A DNA stretch of 64,000 bases, from contig NZ_PJZF01000021.1 in NCBI RefSeq assembly GCF_002858675.1, positions 30,800-94,799 of the forward strand. The letters are read 5' to 3'. Below, in pieces: positions 1-8,346 of this stretch (its first letter is position 1; every line of letters starts with the position of its first letter). The notes beneath the pieces are model-generated. The model was not told the DNA's origin. It saw nothing but the letters and a program-made list of their open reading frames with translations, and made no database searches. This stretch comes from Chimaeribacter californicus. Its GTDB lineage: Bacteria; Pseudomonadota; Gammaproteobacteria; Enterobacterales; Enterobacteriaceae. The position numbers were made by a program, and so were the translations under genes.

Positions 1-666
1 GCACTCCTCCCCGACCCACTCCGGGCTTTGCAGGTCGTCAATCGCGCGGCCGATGGTGTAGGCGTAGTCGCGCTCCATGTCGCCGTTGTGCTCGGCAATC
101 ACGCAGCTCGACATCGAATGGCGGCTGGAACAGTAGCTCTGCAACATGCCGTGGCTGTTGCCGAACACCTTAATGCCGACGTGGCTGTTGAAGCTGCCGC
201 CTTCACTGTTGGTGATGCGTTTGTCTGCTGAAAGCGCCGCTTGTTCCGCCCGTGCCGCCAGCTCGATGGCGCGCTCGGCGTCCAGCTCGGTGGGGTGGAA
301 CAAATCGAGATCCGGCGCCTCAAAGGCCAGCAATTCGGGATCGGCCGCCCCGGCGTACGGGTCCGGCGAGGTATAGCGGGCGATGTCCAGCGCCGCCTGC
401 ACCGTGCGGCTGATCGCCTCCGGGCTGAGATCGGTGGAGGAGGCACTGCCCTTGCGGTTCTGCCAGTACACGGTGATGCCCAGCGCGCCATCGCTGTTGA
501 ACTCCACGTTCTCCACGTCGCCAAACCGGGTGCTGACGCTTATCCCGGTGGATTTACTGACGGCCACTTCAGCCTGATCGGCCCCGGCTTTTGCCAGTTC
601 CAGCGCGCGGGCGACCGCCTGTTCCAGCGTTTTACGTTGCTCTGCAACTTGAGTGACTACTTTCAT
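1..666 (-). CDS. pmbA: PmbA/TldE metalloprotease subunit, 5' part (runs off left edge)
   Basis: PmbA (TldE) is the partner of TldD in the cytoplasmic heterodimeric protease that matures microcin B17 and degrades CcdA. An ATG at 664-666 opens an uninterrupted frame of 222 residues to base 1. The family is normally about 450 residues, so roughly half is missing. Recognisable family segments are [16 protein letters not shown] at residues 45-60 and the later stretch [20 protein letters not shown]. The PmbA subunit does not carry the zinc motif; that is in TldD, encoded in this window at 8347-9792. It is divergent from darP, the usual enterobacterial arrangement. The identification is secure; only the C-terminus is unseen. 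Confidence 0.95.
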   Translation of the reverse strand, partial: MKVVTQVAEQRKTLEQAVARALELAKAGADQAEVAVSKSTGISVSTRFGDVENVEFNSDGALGITVYWQNRKGSASSTDLSPEAISRTVQAALDIARYTSPDPYAGAADPELLAFEAPDLDLFHPTELDAERAIELAARAEQAALSADKRITNSEGGSFNSHVGIKVFGNSHGMLQSYCSSRHSMSSCVIAEHNGDMERDYAYTIGRAIDDLQSPEWVGEEC

Positions 667-952
667 CGATCTGCCATAATTAATGAGATAATCGTCCGGA
701 AACCGGCTGGGTTCGCCTGGGTTCCCGCTCCACGTCCACGGCGTTTTACACCTGATTGATAGGCTTGAGTCTAACAGAGATTCACACAAATTGATGGCGG
801 CCGCCAATCCGCCCGGCATCTTTGCCCACAATCCGCGCCGCCTTGCGCCATAATTACCGGGCTGTGGGCGCGATCTTTGCTGCTAAATCCGGCTGTCGCT
901 GGCGATCCACGCCGACAACCTGATAGGATTAGCCTCTTTTTTTGGAGTCCCC

Positions 953-1504
953 ATGAACAAACCACACGAAGACTGGCTCGACGACGTCCCTGAGAATGAA
1001 AACGAAGAAGACGACGAGATTATCTGGGTCAGCAAAAGCGAAATTAAACGTGATGCCGAAGCGCTGAAAGACCTGGGCGCGGAGCTGATGGAGCTCGGCA
1101 AAAACGCGCTCGACAAAATCCCGCTGGATGAAGACCTGCGCGCCGCGATCGAACTGGCGCAACGCATCAAGAAAGAGGGCCGCCGCCGCCAGTTGCAGCT
1201 GATCGGCAAAATGCTGCGCGCCCGCGATCCGGAGCCGATCCAGACCGCCCTCGACAAGCTGAAAAACCGCCACAACCAGCAGGTTTCCCTGTTCCATAAA
1301 CTGGAAGGGCTGCGCGACCGCCTGGTTGAAGAGGGTGATGACGCCGTGCCGGACGTGCTGGCACTCTACCCGGACGCTGACCGCCAGCAGTTGCGGGCGC
1401 TGGTGCGTAATGCCCAGAAAGAGAAAGCCGCCAACAAGCCGCCGAAAGCGTTCCGCCAGATTTTCCAGTACCTGCGCGACCTGGCCGAAGCCCAGGACCG
1501 CTAA
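953..1504 (+). CDS. darP: DarP (YjgA), 50S ribosome assembly factor
   Basis: A 183-residue acidic then basic helical protein of the DarP/YjgA family, which associates with late 50S precursors and contributes to peptidyl-transferase-centre maturation. The N-terminus is strongly acidic ([20 protein letters not shown]), followed by the conserved core [14 protein letters not shown] and the C-terminal motif [16 protein letters not shown]. Length equals the E. coli protein. The start is supported by a GGAG Shine-Dalgarno about 7 bases upstream after a T-rich run. It stands divergently from pmbA, and its 3' end faces the convergent barstar gene across a very GC-rich stretch. Confidence 0.95.
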   Translation: MNKPHEDWLDDVPENENEEDDEIIWVSKSEIKRDAEALKDLGAELMELGKNALDKIPLDEDLRAAIELAQRIKKEGRRRQLQLIGKMLRARDPEPIQTALDKLKNRHNQQVSLFHKLEGLRDRLVEEGDDAVPDVLALYPDADRQQLRALVRNAQKEKAANKPPKAFRQIFQYLRDLAEAQDR

Positions 1505-1519
1505 CCCCCACACCGGGAG

Positions 1520-1577
1520 CTGCCGGCCGGGGGAGGAACCCGCCCTGTGGCCGGCCCGGCCGCGGGGTTTCCGGCAG
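1520..1577. repeat. GC-rich inverted repeat between convergent genes
   Basis: CTGCCGG at 1520-1526 pairs with CCGGCAG at 1571-1577. The roughly 45 bases between are almost entirely G and C and offer further internal pairing (GGCCGGGG against CCGCGGGG-like segments). It lies between the convergent ends of darP and the barstar gene. There is no T-tract on either strand, so it is not a classical intrinsic terminator. It could be a REP-like element or simply an end-of-operon structure; I could not test for other copies. Confidence 0.4.
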
Positions 1578-1596
1578 GGAGCCAGGGGTGCCAGTG

Positions 1597-1866
1597 TTAT
1601 TGACGAATGTTAAAACGCAGCCCGCCTTCCAGCTCCTCCTCCGCCTCTTCAAACAGCAGCACCAGGGCGCCGAAACGTCGCTTCTTGCGTGCATTCAGGT
1701 TGACGAACTCAATCTCCACCGGCAGCCCAAGGCGGCCTGTCACCACATCCCACAGCGCATCCAGATTTGCCCCAAAACCGTCGCCCAGCGCAAACTCCCG
1801 CGCAAATTCGCCGTAAAACCGGGGCAGATCCGGTATCTGATTAAAGTCGAAAACCACTTTCCCCAT
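1597..1866 (-). CDS. yhcO: Barstar-family ribonuclease inhibitor
   Basis: An 89-residue cytoplasmic inhibitor of barnase-type RNases. The barstar recognition helix is plain: FGANLDALWD at residues 31-40. Asp36, Trp39 and Asp40 match barstar D35, W38 and D39, the residues that plug the barnase active site. The acidic stretch EEAEEELEGG near residue 75 matches the region of barstar Glu76. It follows the RNase gene by only 4 bases, so the two are very probably co-translated and form a cognate pair that protects the producer until the RNase is exported. E. coli yhcO encodes a barstar homologue without a neighbouring RNase; here the target is present. Confidence 0.92.
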   Translation of the reverse strand: MGKVVFDFNQIPDLPRFYGEFAREFALGDGFGANLDALWDVVTGRLGLPVEIEFVNLNARKKRRFGALVLLFEEAEEELEGGLRFNIRQ

Positions 1867-1870
1867 GCAC

Positions 1871-2308
1871 TTACTCCATCCTGATGAAATTTTTATAGTG
1901 ATCGCGCGTCAGGTAGATTAACCCGTCGCTGGAATAGAGCAGCCGGTCGCTGCCGCGATGGCCGCAGCGGTAATTGACATCCGCCTCGCGCCACACCCGG
2001 CCCGGCTGCACCGGCAGCGCTTTTTCCCGGTTACTGAACCGGTCACCGCCGATGGCCTTGCCCGGCAGCACCCGGCACAGGTTCCCGGCGTGGGCATCCC
2101 AGCCCTGCTCCCGCGCCTGACGTTTGGTCAGGTAGTAGTCCGGCAGGCGCTGGTGCTGATGCAGATATGTCACCACCCGCTGCTGCGCGGTGAGTTGCTC
2201 TACCGGTTCACCGGCCGGTGCCGGGGTGGCGCGTAACGCCAGTGCACCCGCCACCACGATAAACAGCCCGGCTACCCAGGCAGCCGGTTTACGTTGCCAC
2301 TGCGCCAT
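1871..2308 (-). CDS. Secreted barnase-type guanyl-preferring ribonuclease
   Basis: A 145-residue protein with an N-terminal signal or anchor segment (hydrophobic residues 10-26, then a possible signal-peptidase site near PAPAGE) and a complete barnase/binase (N1/T1 family) domain from about residue 36. Aligned without gaps to barnase at an offset of 35, every catalytic residue is kept: Lys62 (K27), Arg94 (R59), Glu108 (E73), Arg118 (R83), Arg122 (R87) and His137 (H102). Two cysteines, C78 and C115, correspond to barnase positions 43 and 80 and should form a disulfide after export. Its ATG directly follows the TAA of the aldehyde dehydrogenase (TAAATG), so it is probably translated by re-initiation. 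The barstar gene lies immediately downstream. Confidence 0.93.
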   Translation of the reverse strand: MAQWQRKPAAWVAGLFIVVAGALALRATPAPAGEPVEQLTAQQRVVTYLHQHQRLPDYYLTKRQAREQGWDAHAGNLCRVLPGKAIGGDRFSNREKALPVQPGRVWREADVNYRCGHRGSDRLLYSSDGLIYLTRDHYKNFIRME

Positions 2309-3766
2309 TTACAGATTGCCGAGGTGCAGGGTTTTGACTTCCAGGTACTCTTCCAGCCCCAGCACCGACCCTTCGCGCCCCAGCCCGGATTCCTTCACGC
2401 CGCCGAACGGGCCGAGTTCAGTAGAAACCGAGCACTCGTTGATGCCGATCATGCCGCTCTCCAGCGCCTGCGAGACGCGAAACACCCGTTGCAGGTTCTG
2501 GGTGTAGAAGTAAGCCGCCAGCCCAAACTCGCTGGCATTGGCGCGGCGGATCACCTCCTCTTCGGTACGGAAACGCAAACAGGCCGCCAGCGGGCCGAAG
2601 GTCTCCTCATGGGTGACCTTCATCTCGTCGGTGACCTCCGCCAGCACCGTGGGCTGGTAGAAATTGCCGCCCAGCGCATGGCGCTCGCCGCCGGTAATGA
2701 CGCGTGCGCCTTTGCTCAGGGCATCGTTCACGTGTTGTTCCACTTTCTCGACCCCTTTCGGCTCGATCAGCGGGCCAACCACCACGCCTTCATCCATACC
2801 GTTGCCGACTTTGAGCTTTTTCACCGCGTCACCAAGGCGGCTGACGAATTCATCATAGATGCCGTCCTGGATATAGAAGCGGTTGGTGGCGACGCAGACC
2901 TGGCCGCTGTTGCGGAATTTGTTGGCGATCGCCCCCTGCACCGCCAGATCCAGATCGGCATCGTCAAATACGATGTAGGGCGCATTGCCGCCCAGCTCCA
3001 TCGAAACCTTTTTCATGGTTTCCGCGGCGTTGCGCACCAGCGTTTTGCCCACTTCGGTGGAGCCGGTGAAGGAGATTTTGCGCACGGTTTTGCTGGCCAT
3101 GATGGCGTCACTGATGGCGTGGGTGTCACCCGCCACGCCGTTCAGTACTCCTTTCGGCACCCCGGCGCGGTCTGCCAGTTCCAGCAGTGCGAAAGCGGAG
3201 AGCGGGGTGTTGTTGGCGGGTTTGATCAGGCCGGTGCAGCCTGCCGCCAGTGCCGGGCCGAGTTTGCGCGTCAGCATCGCCAGCGGGAAATTCCAGGGGG
3301 TAATGGCGGCCACCACGCCAATCGGCTCGCGGGTCGCCAGAATGCGCGAGCCGGGTTTGGTGCCCGGGATGATTTCGCCGTTGGCGCGTTTTGCCTCTTC
3401 GGCGAACCACTGGATGTAGCTGGCGGCGTAGTCCACTTCGCCCAGCGCCTCTTTTAGCGGTTTGCCCTGCTCCGCCACCATCAGCTCGCCCAGGAAGGGT
3501 TTGTTTTCCTGAATCAGCTGATACCAGCGGTAAAGAATTTCCGAGCGTTCCTTGGCGGTTTTGCTGCGCCAGGCCGGCAATGCGCCGGCGGCCGCGGCAA
3601 TGGCGGCATGGGCTTCCGCTTCACCCGCTTTCGCTACATTGGCGAGCACCTCGCCGGTGGCCGGGTTGAGCACCTCAAACGTCTCGCCGGCCTGGCGCCA
3701 CTCGCCTGCCACAAAGTAGCCGGTTTTGAATAAGTCATTATTTTTCAGGCTGTCATTGCTCGCCAT
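2309..3766 (-). CDS. NAD(P)-dependent succinate-semialdehyde dehydrogenase-like aldehyde dehydrogenase
   Basis: A 485-residue class I aldehyde dehydrogenase resembling GabD, which oxidises succinate semialdehyde to succinate. It has the N-terminal motif ITPWNFPLAM, the glycine-rich cofactor loop SFTGSTEVGK, the general-base segment MELGGNAP, the catalytic cysteine in NSGQVCVATNR, and the C-terminal EETFGP and GPFGGVKESGLGRE motifs. A second, more divergent GabD is cut by the right edge of the window at 63005 within a true gabTD operon, so this copy may prefer another small aldehyde. An AGGAG Shine-Dalgarno precedes the ATG. It is the first gene of an apparent operon with the RNase and barstar, an unusual pairing with no obvious biochemical link. 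Confidence 0.88.
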   Translation of the reverse strand: MASNDSLKNNDLFKTGYFVAGEWRQAGETFEVLNPATGEVLANVAKAGEAEAHAAIAAAAGALPAWRSKTAKERSEILYRWYQLIQENKPFLGELMVAEQGKPLKEALGEVDYAASYIQWFAEEAKRANGEIIPGTKPGSRILATREPIGVVAAITPWNFPLAMLTRKLGPALAAGCTGLIKPANNTPLSAFALLELADRAGVPKGVLNGVAGDTHAISDAIMASKTVRKISFTGSTEVGKTLVRNAAETMKKVSMELGGNAPYIVFDDADLDLAVQGAIANKFRNSGQVCVATNRFYIQDGIYDEFVSRLGDAVKKLKVGNGMDEGVVVGPLIEPKGVEKVEQHVNDALSKGARVITGGERHALGGNFYQPTVLAEVTDEMKVTHEETFGPLAACLRFRTEEEVIRRANASEFGLAAYFYTQNLQRVFRVSQALESGMIGINECSVSTELGPFGGVKESGLGREGSVLGLEEYLEVKTLHLGNL

Positions 3767-3783
3767 AATCGTCTCCTGATGCG

Positions 3784-3805
3784 CACGCGGCCTCAGCGCC
3801 GCGTG
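3784..3805 (-). other. Leader hairpin upstream of the aldehyde dehydrogenase
   Basis: CACGCGGC at 3784-3791 and GCCGCGTG at 3798-3805 form a perfect 8-bp stem with a 6-base loop. It ends 18 bases upstream of the ATG and just before the ribosome binding site. It could modulate translation or stability of the aldehyde dehydrogenase-RNase-barstar mRNA. Only the inverted repeat itself is seen. Confidence 0.4.
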
Positions 3806-3920
3806 GAAAAATCGGTATACCTGCTAAGTATAGCGGCTTCTCGTGGCGCTGACGTGACGGCCCCTGGTCAGGCAATACCCTGTTACATCAGGTGATTAGC
3901 ACAGCCAGCGGATAACGCGC

Positions 3921-3948
3921 AAAAAAAAGCCAGACCGGGGTCTGGCTT
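3921..3948 (-). terminator. Intrinsic terminator of the aaeXAB operon
   Basis: Read on the minus strand, AAGCCAGACC pairs with GGTCTGGCTT (3927-3948), followed by an unbroken run of eight T residues. It starts six bases past the aaeB stop codon. The stem and U-tract are textbook. Confidence 0.9.
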
Positions 3949-3953
3949 AGGGG

Positions 3954-5921
3954 TTACACGCTGAGCAGCGCATTTTCATATTTGTGCAGCATGTCTGCCA
4001 GCCGCTTTACCGGTTCGGTGACGTGGCGCGGTGCCTCGTAGTGCACCAGTTTCTGCTGGTACTCATTCAGCTCCTTCAGCAGCCGGTCGTAGTAATAGCG
4101 GCGCTTGACGTCATTGGTGGCGGTGACCACATGGTCGGCGGTGTTGCGGATCTGTTTGTGGAACGCCGAGAGATCCTCATTCACCGGGATTTCCGCCTGC
4201 CGCATCCGCTGGTGGGCGATGATCAGCGTCAGTGCCAGCCGGTATTTGGCGATGTCATTCGGGAACATCACCAGCAACTGGTTAAGCTGCTGATAGAGTG
4301 CCGGCAAATGGTTCTCACGGCGGCGTGAGGCCTTGGTGGTCAGCGCCGAGACCGCGCTGCTCATCAGCCGGTTCAGCAGCGTGCGGCCGGTGCGCTCTTT
4401 GGATTTATCACGGATCAGCAGAATCACCACCAGTGCCACGCCCGCGCCGATGAACTGGCCGGTGGCGCTATCCAGGAAGCTGGTGACGTTGAACTTCATC
4501 GGGTTGCTCAGCACCAGAATGTTGATGCTGCCCGCCAGCAGGCCCAGGGTGCCGAGCCGCCGCTTCTGCACTTCAACCCCGCAGATAAAGGTCAGCACGC
4601 CGAGGCAGAGGCAGAGCAGCAGCACGCTCTGCTGGGTAGCGGGCAGGATCAGCATAAAGTAGAGCGAGCCGACCGGGATCGCCACCATCATGCCCAGCAC
4701 AAAGTCCATCGCCATCATGCGCGGGTTCGGCGTGCGCATCGCCAGCGCGGTCACCACGGCGATGATCACCATAAAGCCGCTGCCGGAGGTCCAGCCGGTC
4801 CAGAGCCAGATCAGGCTGCCCGCCGCCGTCGCGACGAAGGTGCGCAGGCCGTTGATCATCGCGTGGTAACGTTCAGCTGACGCGGGTTTAATCACCACCT
4901 CATCGCTCAGCACCCCCTCTTCCACGTTGTTGATGCTGCTGTTGGTGCGCACCCCTTTTGCCAGCAACAGGTAGCGGGACGCGGCCCCGACCCAGCTGGT
5001 CACGGTGACCGGCGCGCTGGCGTTGTTCGCCAGCAGGTGGCGCAGCACCTTCATCCGTTTATGCACCTCCGGCAGCGTCTCGGCCGGTTCATCAAACAGG
5101 CTGCGCACACTGGCGGAGATCTCGTCCGGGTGGTTCATCAGGATAAAGTAGGTTTCACACGCCTGGGTAATCAGCGTCAGCGACAGGGTATGCAGCACCT
5201 TCAGCCGCCGGTTGGCGCGCCCCCAGCGGGAGGATTCCATCATCAGGTGGCTGCGCATCCCATTAAGTGCGTTGCTGTTTTTCACCAGATCCGCCCACGC
5301 CTTGTCCACGGTTTCCCGTTCGGCGGAACCCAGGCAGAGCTGCATCAGCCGGTATTGGTCCACCAACAGCTTCTCTACCAGCCGGTCGATGTCCGCTTTG
5401 ATGGAACGCGGCGAGAACAGCAGATCGGCGATCACCGCGCTGACAATCCCCAGCACAATTTCGCTGCACCGCTCCACGGCAAATTGCGGGGTTTGCAGCG
5501 GGGTATTGGCGGAGGTAACAATAATAATCAGCGCGGTATAGCCGGCCAGCCCCAGCGCGTAGGAGTTTTCCACCCGCACCAGTGAAGACCACCAGGTGCA
5601 GAAGCCCGCCCAGATGCAGCAGAGCAGCAGCATCACCACCGGCGCGCGGATAGTGGCGATCATGATCACCAGCGCCGCCAGGCAGCCAATAAAGGTGCCG
5701 ATGATACGCAGCCAGCCACGGTGGCGGATGGCGCCGGAGAAGGGCTCTCCCCCGGCAGCAAAGGCCGGGCCGGCCACCACAATCGCGGCGGTCATCGCTG
5801 ACCAGCGCGGCGTGACCAGCTCCAGATGGAAGCCGAGGATCAGCGCAAACAGAATGGCAAAAGTGAGCTTGAGCGCAAACCGCATCCGCGGAAAGGGAAA
5901 CTCAACGTTGAGGCTTTTCAT
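3954..5921 (-). CDS. aaeB: AaeB, inner-membrane subunit of p-hydroxybenzoic acid efflux
   Basis: A 655-residue fusaric-acid-resistance-type transporter that exports aromatic carboxylic acids with the membrane fusion protein AaeA. The layout is typical: a first membrane block (residues about 13-160, starting [20 protein letters not shown]), a soluble region, a second membrane block (about 365-510, with [20 protein letters not shown]) and a C-terminal cytoplasmic helical region. Length equals the E. coli homologue. It is the last gene of aaeXAB, 9 bases after aaeA, and is followed at once by a strong terminator. Divergent AaeR is the expected regulator. Confidence 0.95.
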   Translation of the reverse strand: MKSLNVEFPFPRMRFALKLTFAILFALILGFHLELVTPRWSAMTAAIVVAGPAFAAGGEPFSGAIRHRGWLRIIGTFIGCLAALVIMIATIRAPVVMLLLCCIWAGFCTWWSSLVRVENSYALGLAGYTALIIIVTSANTPLQTPQFAVERCSEIVLGIVSAVIADLLFSPRSIKADIDRLVEKLLVDQYRLMQLCLGSAERETVDKAWADLVKNSNALNGMRSHLMMESSRWGRANRRLKVLHTLSLTLITQACETYFILMNHPDEISASVRSLFDEPAETLPEVHKRMKVLRHLLANNASAPVTVTSWVGAASRYLLLAKGVRTNSSINNVEEGVLSDEVVIKPASAERYHAMINGLRTFVATAAGSLIWLWTGWTSGSGFMVIIAVVTALAMRTPNPRMMAMDFVLGMMVAIPVGSLYFMLILPATQQSVLLLCLCLGVLTFICGVEVQKRRLGTLGLLAGSINILVLSNPMKFNVTSFLDSATGQFIGAGVALVVILLIRDKSKERTGRTLLNRLMSSAVSALTTKASRRRENHLPALYQQLNQLLVMFPNDIAKYRLALTLIIAHQRMRQAEIPVNEDLSAFHKQIRNTADHVVTATNDVKRRYYYDRLLKELNEYQQKLVHYEAPRHVTEPVKRLADMLHKYENALLSV

Positions 5922-5930
5922 CGCTGCCCC

Positions 5931-6866
5931 TTAGCCGAACTCGCGCAAACGGTGCAGGAACTGCACAAACGGCGACTCATGCGTCACATCACGGTCGTTG
6001 GCCCCGGTGATCACCACCGTGGCCGTGGTGCCTGCCGGGTACGGGTGCGCCTGATCGGCCGCATCCAGCCGGATGCGCACCGGCACACGCTGCGCCAGGC
6101 GGACCCACTCGAGGTTGGAGTCCACGGTCGCCATGCCTTTGCTGTCCGGCGTGCTGCTGCTGTTGTTCACCCCGGCTGCCACACTGTCCACCGCGCCGTG
6201 CATGATGCGGTTGCTGCCGAGCGGGGTGATCTCCACGCGGTCACCAATGTGCACCTGCGGCAGCTTGGTCTCTTCCATGTAGGCCAGGATGTAGAAGGTG
6301 TTTTTCTTCACCAGGGCCACCGCCGTGGAGCCACGGGTGATGTAGTCACCGCCATGTACGTTCAGGTTGGTGACCCAGCCGTCTGCCGGGGCTTTCACGT
6401 CGGTGCGTTCCAGATCGAGCTTCGCCAGGTCACGTGCGGCCACCGCTTTCGCCAGCTGGTGCTGCGCGGTTTGCAGCGAGTTGTTCGACTGGTCAATCTC
6501 CTCCTGCGACATCGCCTGGATGCCCAGACGCACGCGGCGGCCCGCCTCCCGTTTCTTCTCTGCGGCCAGCGCCTGATAGTAGGCCACATCGGCTTCCGCC
6601 TCTTCCAGCGCCTGCTGATAACGCGGTTTGTCCACGGTGAACAGGATCTGGCCGGCTTTCACCAGCTGGTTATCTTTGACCGGCACGTCGGTAATCAGCC
6701 CGGTGACGTCCGGCGCGATGCCCACCACATCCGCAGTGAACTTGGCGTCACGCGTCCACGGTGATTCGGTATAAAACACCCAGGCGCGGTAAATCGCGAT
6801 GGCAGCGAGGATGACCAACAGCAGGGTGATCGCAATACGAATTATTTTTATAGAAAAGGTTTTCAC
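5931..6866 (-). CDS. aaeA: AaeA, membrane fusion protein of the aromatic acid efflux pump
   Basis: The periplasmic adaptor that couples AaeB to the outer membrane. It has one N-terminal membrane helix (residues about 8-27), a HlyD/EmrA-like hairpin with the half motifs [19 protein letters not shown] and [20 protein letters not shown], and the C-terminal beta-barrel [17 protein letters not shown] choose the GTG at 6864-6866 (product [12 protein letters not shown], 311 residues). It matches the E. coli N-terminus and has a GAGGT Shine-Dalgarno, whereas a frame opening at a TTG 15 bases earlier would overlap aaeX. The TGA of aaeX lies 7 bases upstream, so translation is probably coupled. Confidence 0.92.
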   Translation of the reverse strand: MKTFSIKIIRIAITLLLVILAAIAIYRAWVFYTESPWTRDAKFTADVVGIAPDVTGLITDVPVKDNQLVKAGQILFTVDKPRYQQALEEAEADVAYYQALAAEKKREAGRRVRLGIQAMSQEEIDQSNNSLQTAQHQLAKAVAARDLAKLDLERTDVKAPADGWVTNLNVHGGDYITRGSTAVALVKKNTFYILAYMEETKLPQVHIGDRVEITPLGSNRIMHGAVDSVAAGVNNSSSTPDSKGMATVDSNLEWVRLAQRVPVRIRLDAADQAHPYPAGTTATVVITGANDRDVTHESPFVQFLHRLREFG

Positions 6867-6873
6867 AGCGACC

Positions 6874-7080
6874 TCAGACAAAGAGACAAGAAATCAGATA
6901 GAACAGACAGCAGTACAGCGCTGTATTGAACAGTGCAGGGTGCCAGACAAAATCATAGATCCCGGTGGGTTGCAGTAGTCGCCGCAGGATGAAAAACAGC
7001 GCCAGCGCGGCGAGTATCTCGAAAAAAACCGGGGGGAACGATAATCCGAAAATCACCATTACCGGAAGCAAACTCATCAT
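6874..7080 (-). CDS. aaeX: AaeX, small membrane protein of the aaeXAB operon
   Basis: A 68-residue DUF1656 protein with two membrane segments (residues about 3-35 and 48-68). It is nearly identical in pattern to E. coli AaeX, including the conserved [20 protein letters not shown] core. Its exact role in efflux is not established. It is the first gene of aaeXAB and reads away from aaeR across a 275-base control region. Two consecutive ATG codons stand at the start; the second corresponds to the E. coli start, so the product may be 67 residues. Confidence 0.92.
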   Translation of the reverse strand: MMSLLPVMVIFGLSFPPVFFEILAALALFFILRRLLQPTGIYDFVWHPALFNTALYCCLFYLISCLFV

Positions 7081-7139
7081 TTATTCCTTATTGTTTACTC
7101 TGCCGGGCTAATACCTCACCATACCGCGCCGGAGCTTCA

Positions 7140-7157
7140 GATATTTTAGGCAATATC
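7140..7157. promoter_or_regulatory. Candidate AaeR (LysR-type) operator
   Basis: A perfect interrupted palindrome, GATATT-N6-AATATC, lies 60 bases upstream of aaeX in the divergent aaeX-aaeR spacer. LysR-type regulators bind AT-rich dyads of this kind (T-N11-A core) next to the divergent target gene. The assignment to AaeR is inferred from position only. Confidence 0.4.
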
Positions 7158-7321
7158 CGGCACCTTCCACCGGAAAAGCGCGGGAAGATATTAAGAAAAA
7201 GTAAACTGAACGCAGTGCGGAGGTGTCGCGAGGAGAACTGATTGACTACAGATTCGCCCAATCAAAGGCACTTCACCCGTCGCACTATGGTAGCGTTGTT
7301 GTTATCAATCTATCTACCTTA

Positions 7322-7337
7322 TGTGATCTAAATCACT
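7322..7337. promoter_or_regulatory. Strong CRP-type site upstream of aaeR
   Basis: TGTGATCTAAATCACT matches the CRP consensus TGTGA-N6-TCACA at nine of ten key bases, and the flanks and centre also resemble the long consensus. It ends 18 bases before the aaeR ATG, so CRP bound there would probably overlap the aaeR transcription start and repress it, or act on aaeX from a distance. Confidence 0.7.
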
Positions 7338-7355
7338 TTTAAGCCAGAGTGAATA

Positions 7356-8288
7356 ATGGAAAGACTCAAGCGCATGTCCGTGTTTGCCAAAGTCGTGGAG
7401 TGCGGCTCGTTTACTGCCGCAGCGCGCCAGCTGGAAATGAGCGTCTCCTCCATCAGCCAGACCGTCTCCAAACTGGAGAATGAGTTGCAGGTGAAGCTGC
7501 TGAACCGCAGCACCCGCAGCATCGGCCTGACCGAGGCAGGGAAGATTTACTATCAGGGTTGCCGCCGCATGTTGCAGGATGTGCTGGAAGTGCATGAGCA
7601 GCTCTACGCCTTTAACAACACCCCGACCGGCACCCTGCGCATCGGCAGCTCCTCCACCATGGCGCAAAATGTGCTGGCGACCATGACCGCCGACATGATG
7701 CGTGAATACCCCGGCCTGACGGTGAACCTGGTGACCGGCATCCCCGCGCCGGATTTGATCGCCGACGGGTTGGACGTGGTGATCCGCGTCGGCGCGTTGC
7801 AGGATTCCAGCCTGTTCTCCAGGCGGCTTGGCTCAATGCCGATGGTGGTGTGCGCCGCGCGCAGCTACCTCAACCAGCACGGCACGCCGGAGAAACCGGC
7901 AGACATCGTCAACTTCTCCTGGCTGGAATACAGCGTGCGCCCGGACAGTGACTTCGAACTGATCGCGCCGGAAGGGATCAGCACCCGCCTCAGCCCGCAC
8001 GGGCGTTTTGTCACCAATGACTCGCAGACCATGATCCGCTGGCTCAAAGCCGGGGCGGGCATCGCCTATGTGCCGTTGATGTGGATCATTGATGAGATTA
8101 ACGCCGGGGAAGTGGAGATTCTGTTTGCCCGCTACCACTCCGACCCGCGCCCGGTGTATGCGCTCTATACCGAAAAAGACAAGCTGCCGTTAAAGGTGCA
8201 GGTGTGCATCAACTACCTGACGGAGTATTTCAACCAGGTCGGGACGCTGTTCAAGCAGTACCGCGAGCAGATGCCGCTGGAAGAGTAA
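7356..8288 (+). CDS. aaeR: AaeR, LysR-family regulator of aaeXAB
   Basis: A 310-residue LysR-type regulator. It has an N-terminal winged helix (residues 1-60, with FAKVVECGSFTAAARQLEMSVSSISQTVSKLENEL) and a periplasmic-binding-protein-like effector domain from about residue 90. It begins MERLKRMSVFAKVVE as AaeR does and lies divergent to aaeXAB, the operon it activates with aromatic acids such as p-hydroxybenzoate in E. coli. A CRP-like site sits just before its start. It converges on tldD with a perfect hairpin between them. Confidence 0.93.
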   Translation: MERLKRMSVFAKVVECGSFTAAARQLEMSVSSISQTVSKLENELQVKLLNRSTRSIGLTEAGKIYYQGCRRMLQDVLEVHEQLYAFNNTPTGTLRIGSSSTMAQNVLATMTADMMREYPGLTVNLVTGIPAPDLIADGLDVVIRVGALQDSSLFSRRLGSMPMVVCAARSYLNQHGTPEKPADIVNFSWLEYSVRPDSDFELIAPEGISTRLSPHGRFVTNDSQTMIRWLKAGAGIAYVPLMWIIDEINAGEVEILFARYHSDPRPVYALYTEKDKLPLKVQVCINYLTEYFNQVGTLFKQYREQMPLEE

Positions 8289-8302
8289 ACGCCGGAAAGC
8301 AG

Positions 8303-8326
8303 ACTGCCCGCAGGCGCGGGCAGTCG
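8303..8326. terminator. Hairpin between convergent aaeR and tldD
   Basis: GACTGCCCGC at 8303-8312 and GCGGGCAGTC at 8317-8326 form a perfect 10-bp stem with a 4-base loop. It begins 14 bases after the aaeR stop codon and lies 20 bases past the tldD stop. There is no clear T-tract, so it may act as an RNA 3'-end stabiliser or a weak terminator for both genes. Confidence 0.55.
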
Positions 8327-8346
8327 GTATGACTCAGGAGAGCGGG

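Noticed and set aside
2294..3457. Open frame of 387 codons on the plus strand across the aldehyde dehydrogenase gene
   Set aside because: It is antisense to a gene with all aldehyde dehydrogenase motifs; GC-rich codon use leaves such frames open. The product is rich in His, Arg and Ala with no recognisable domain.
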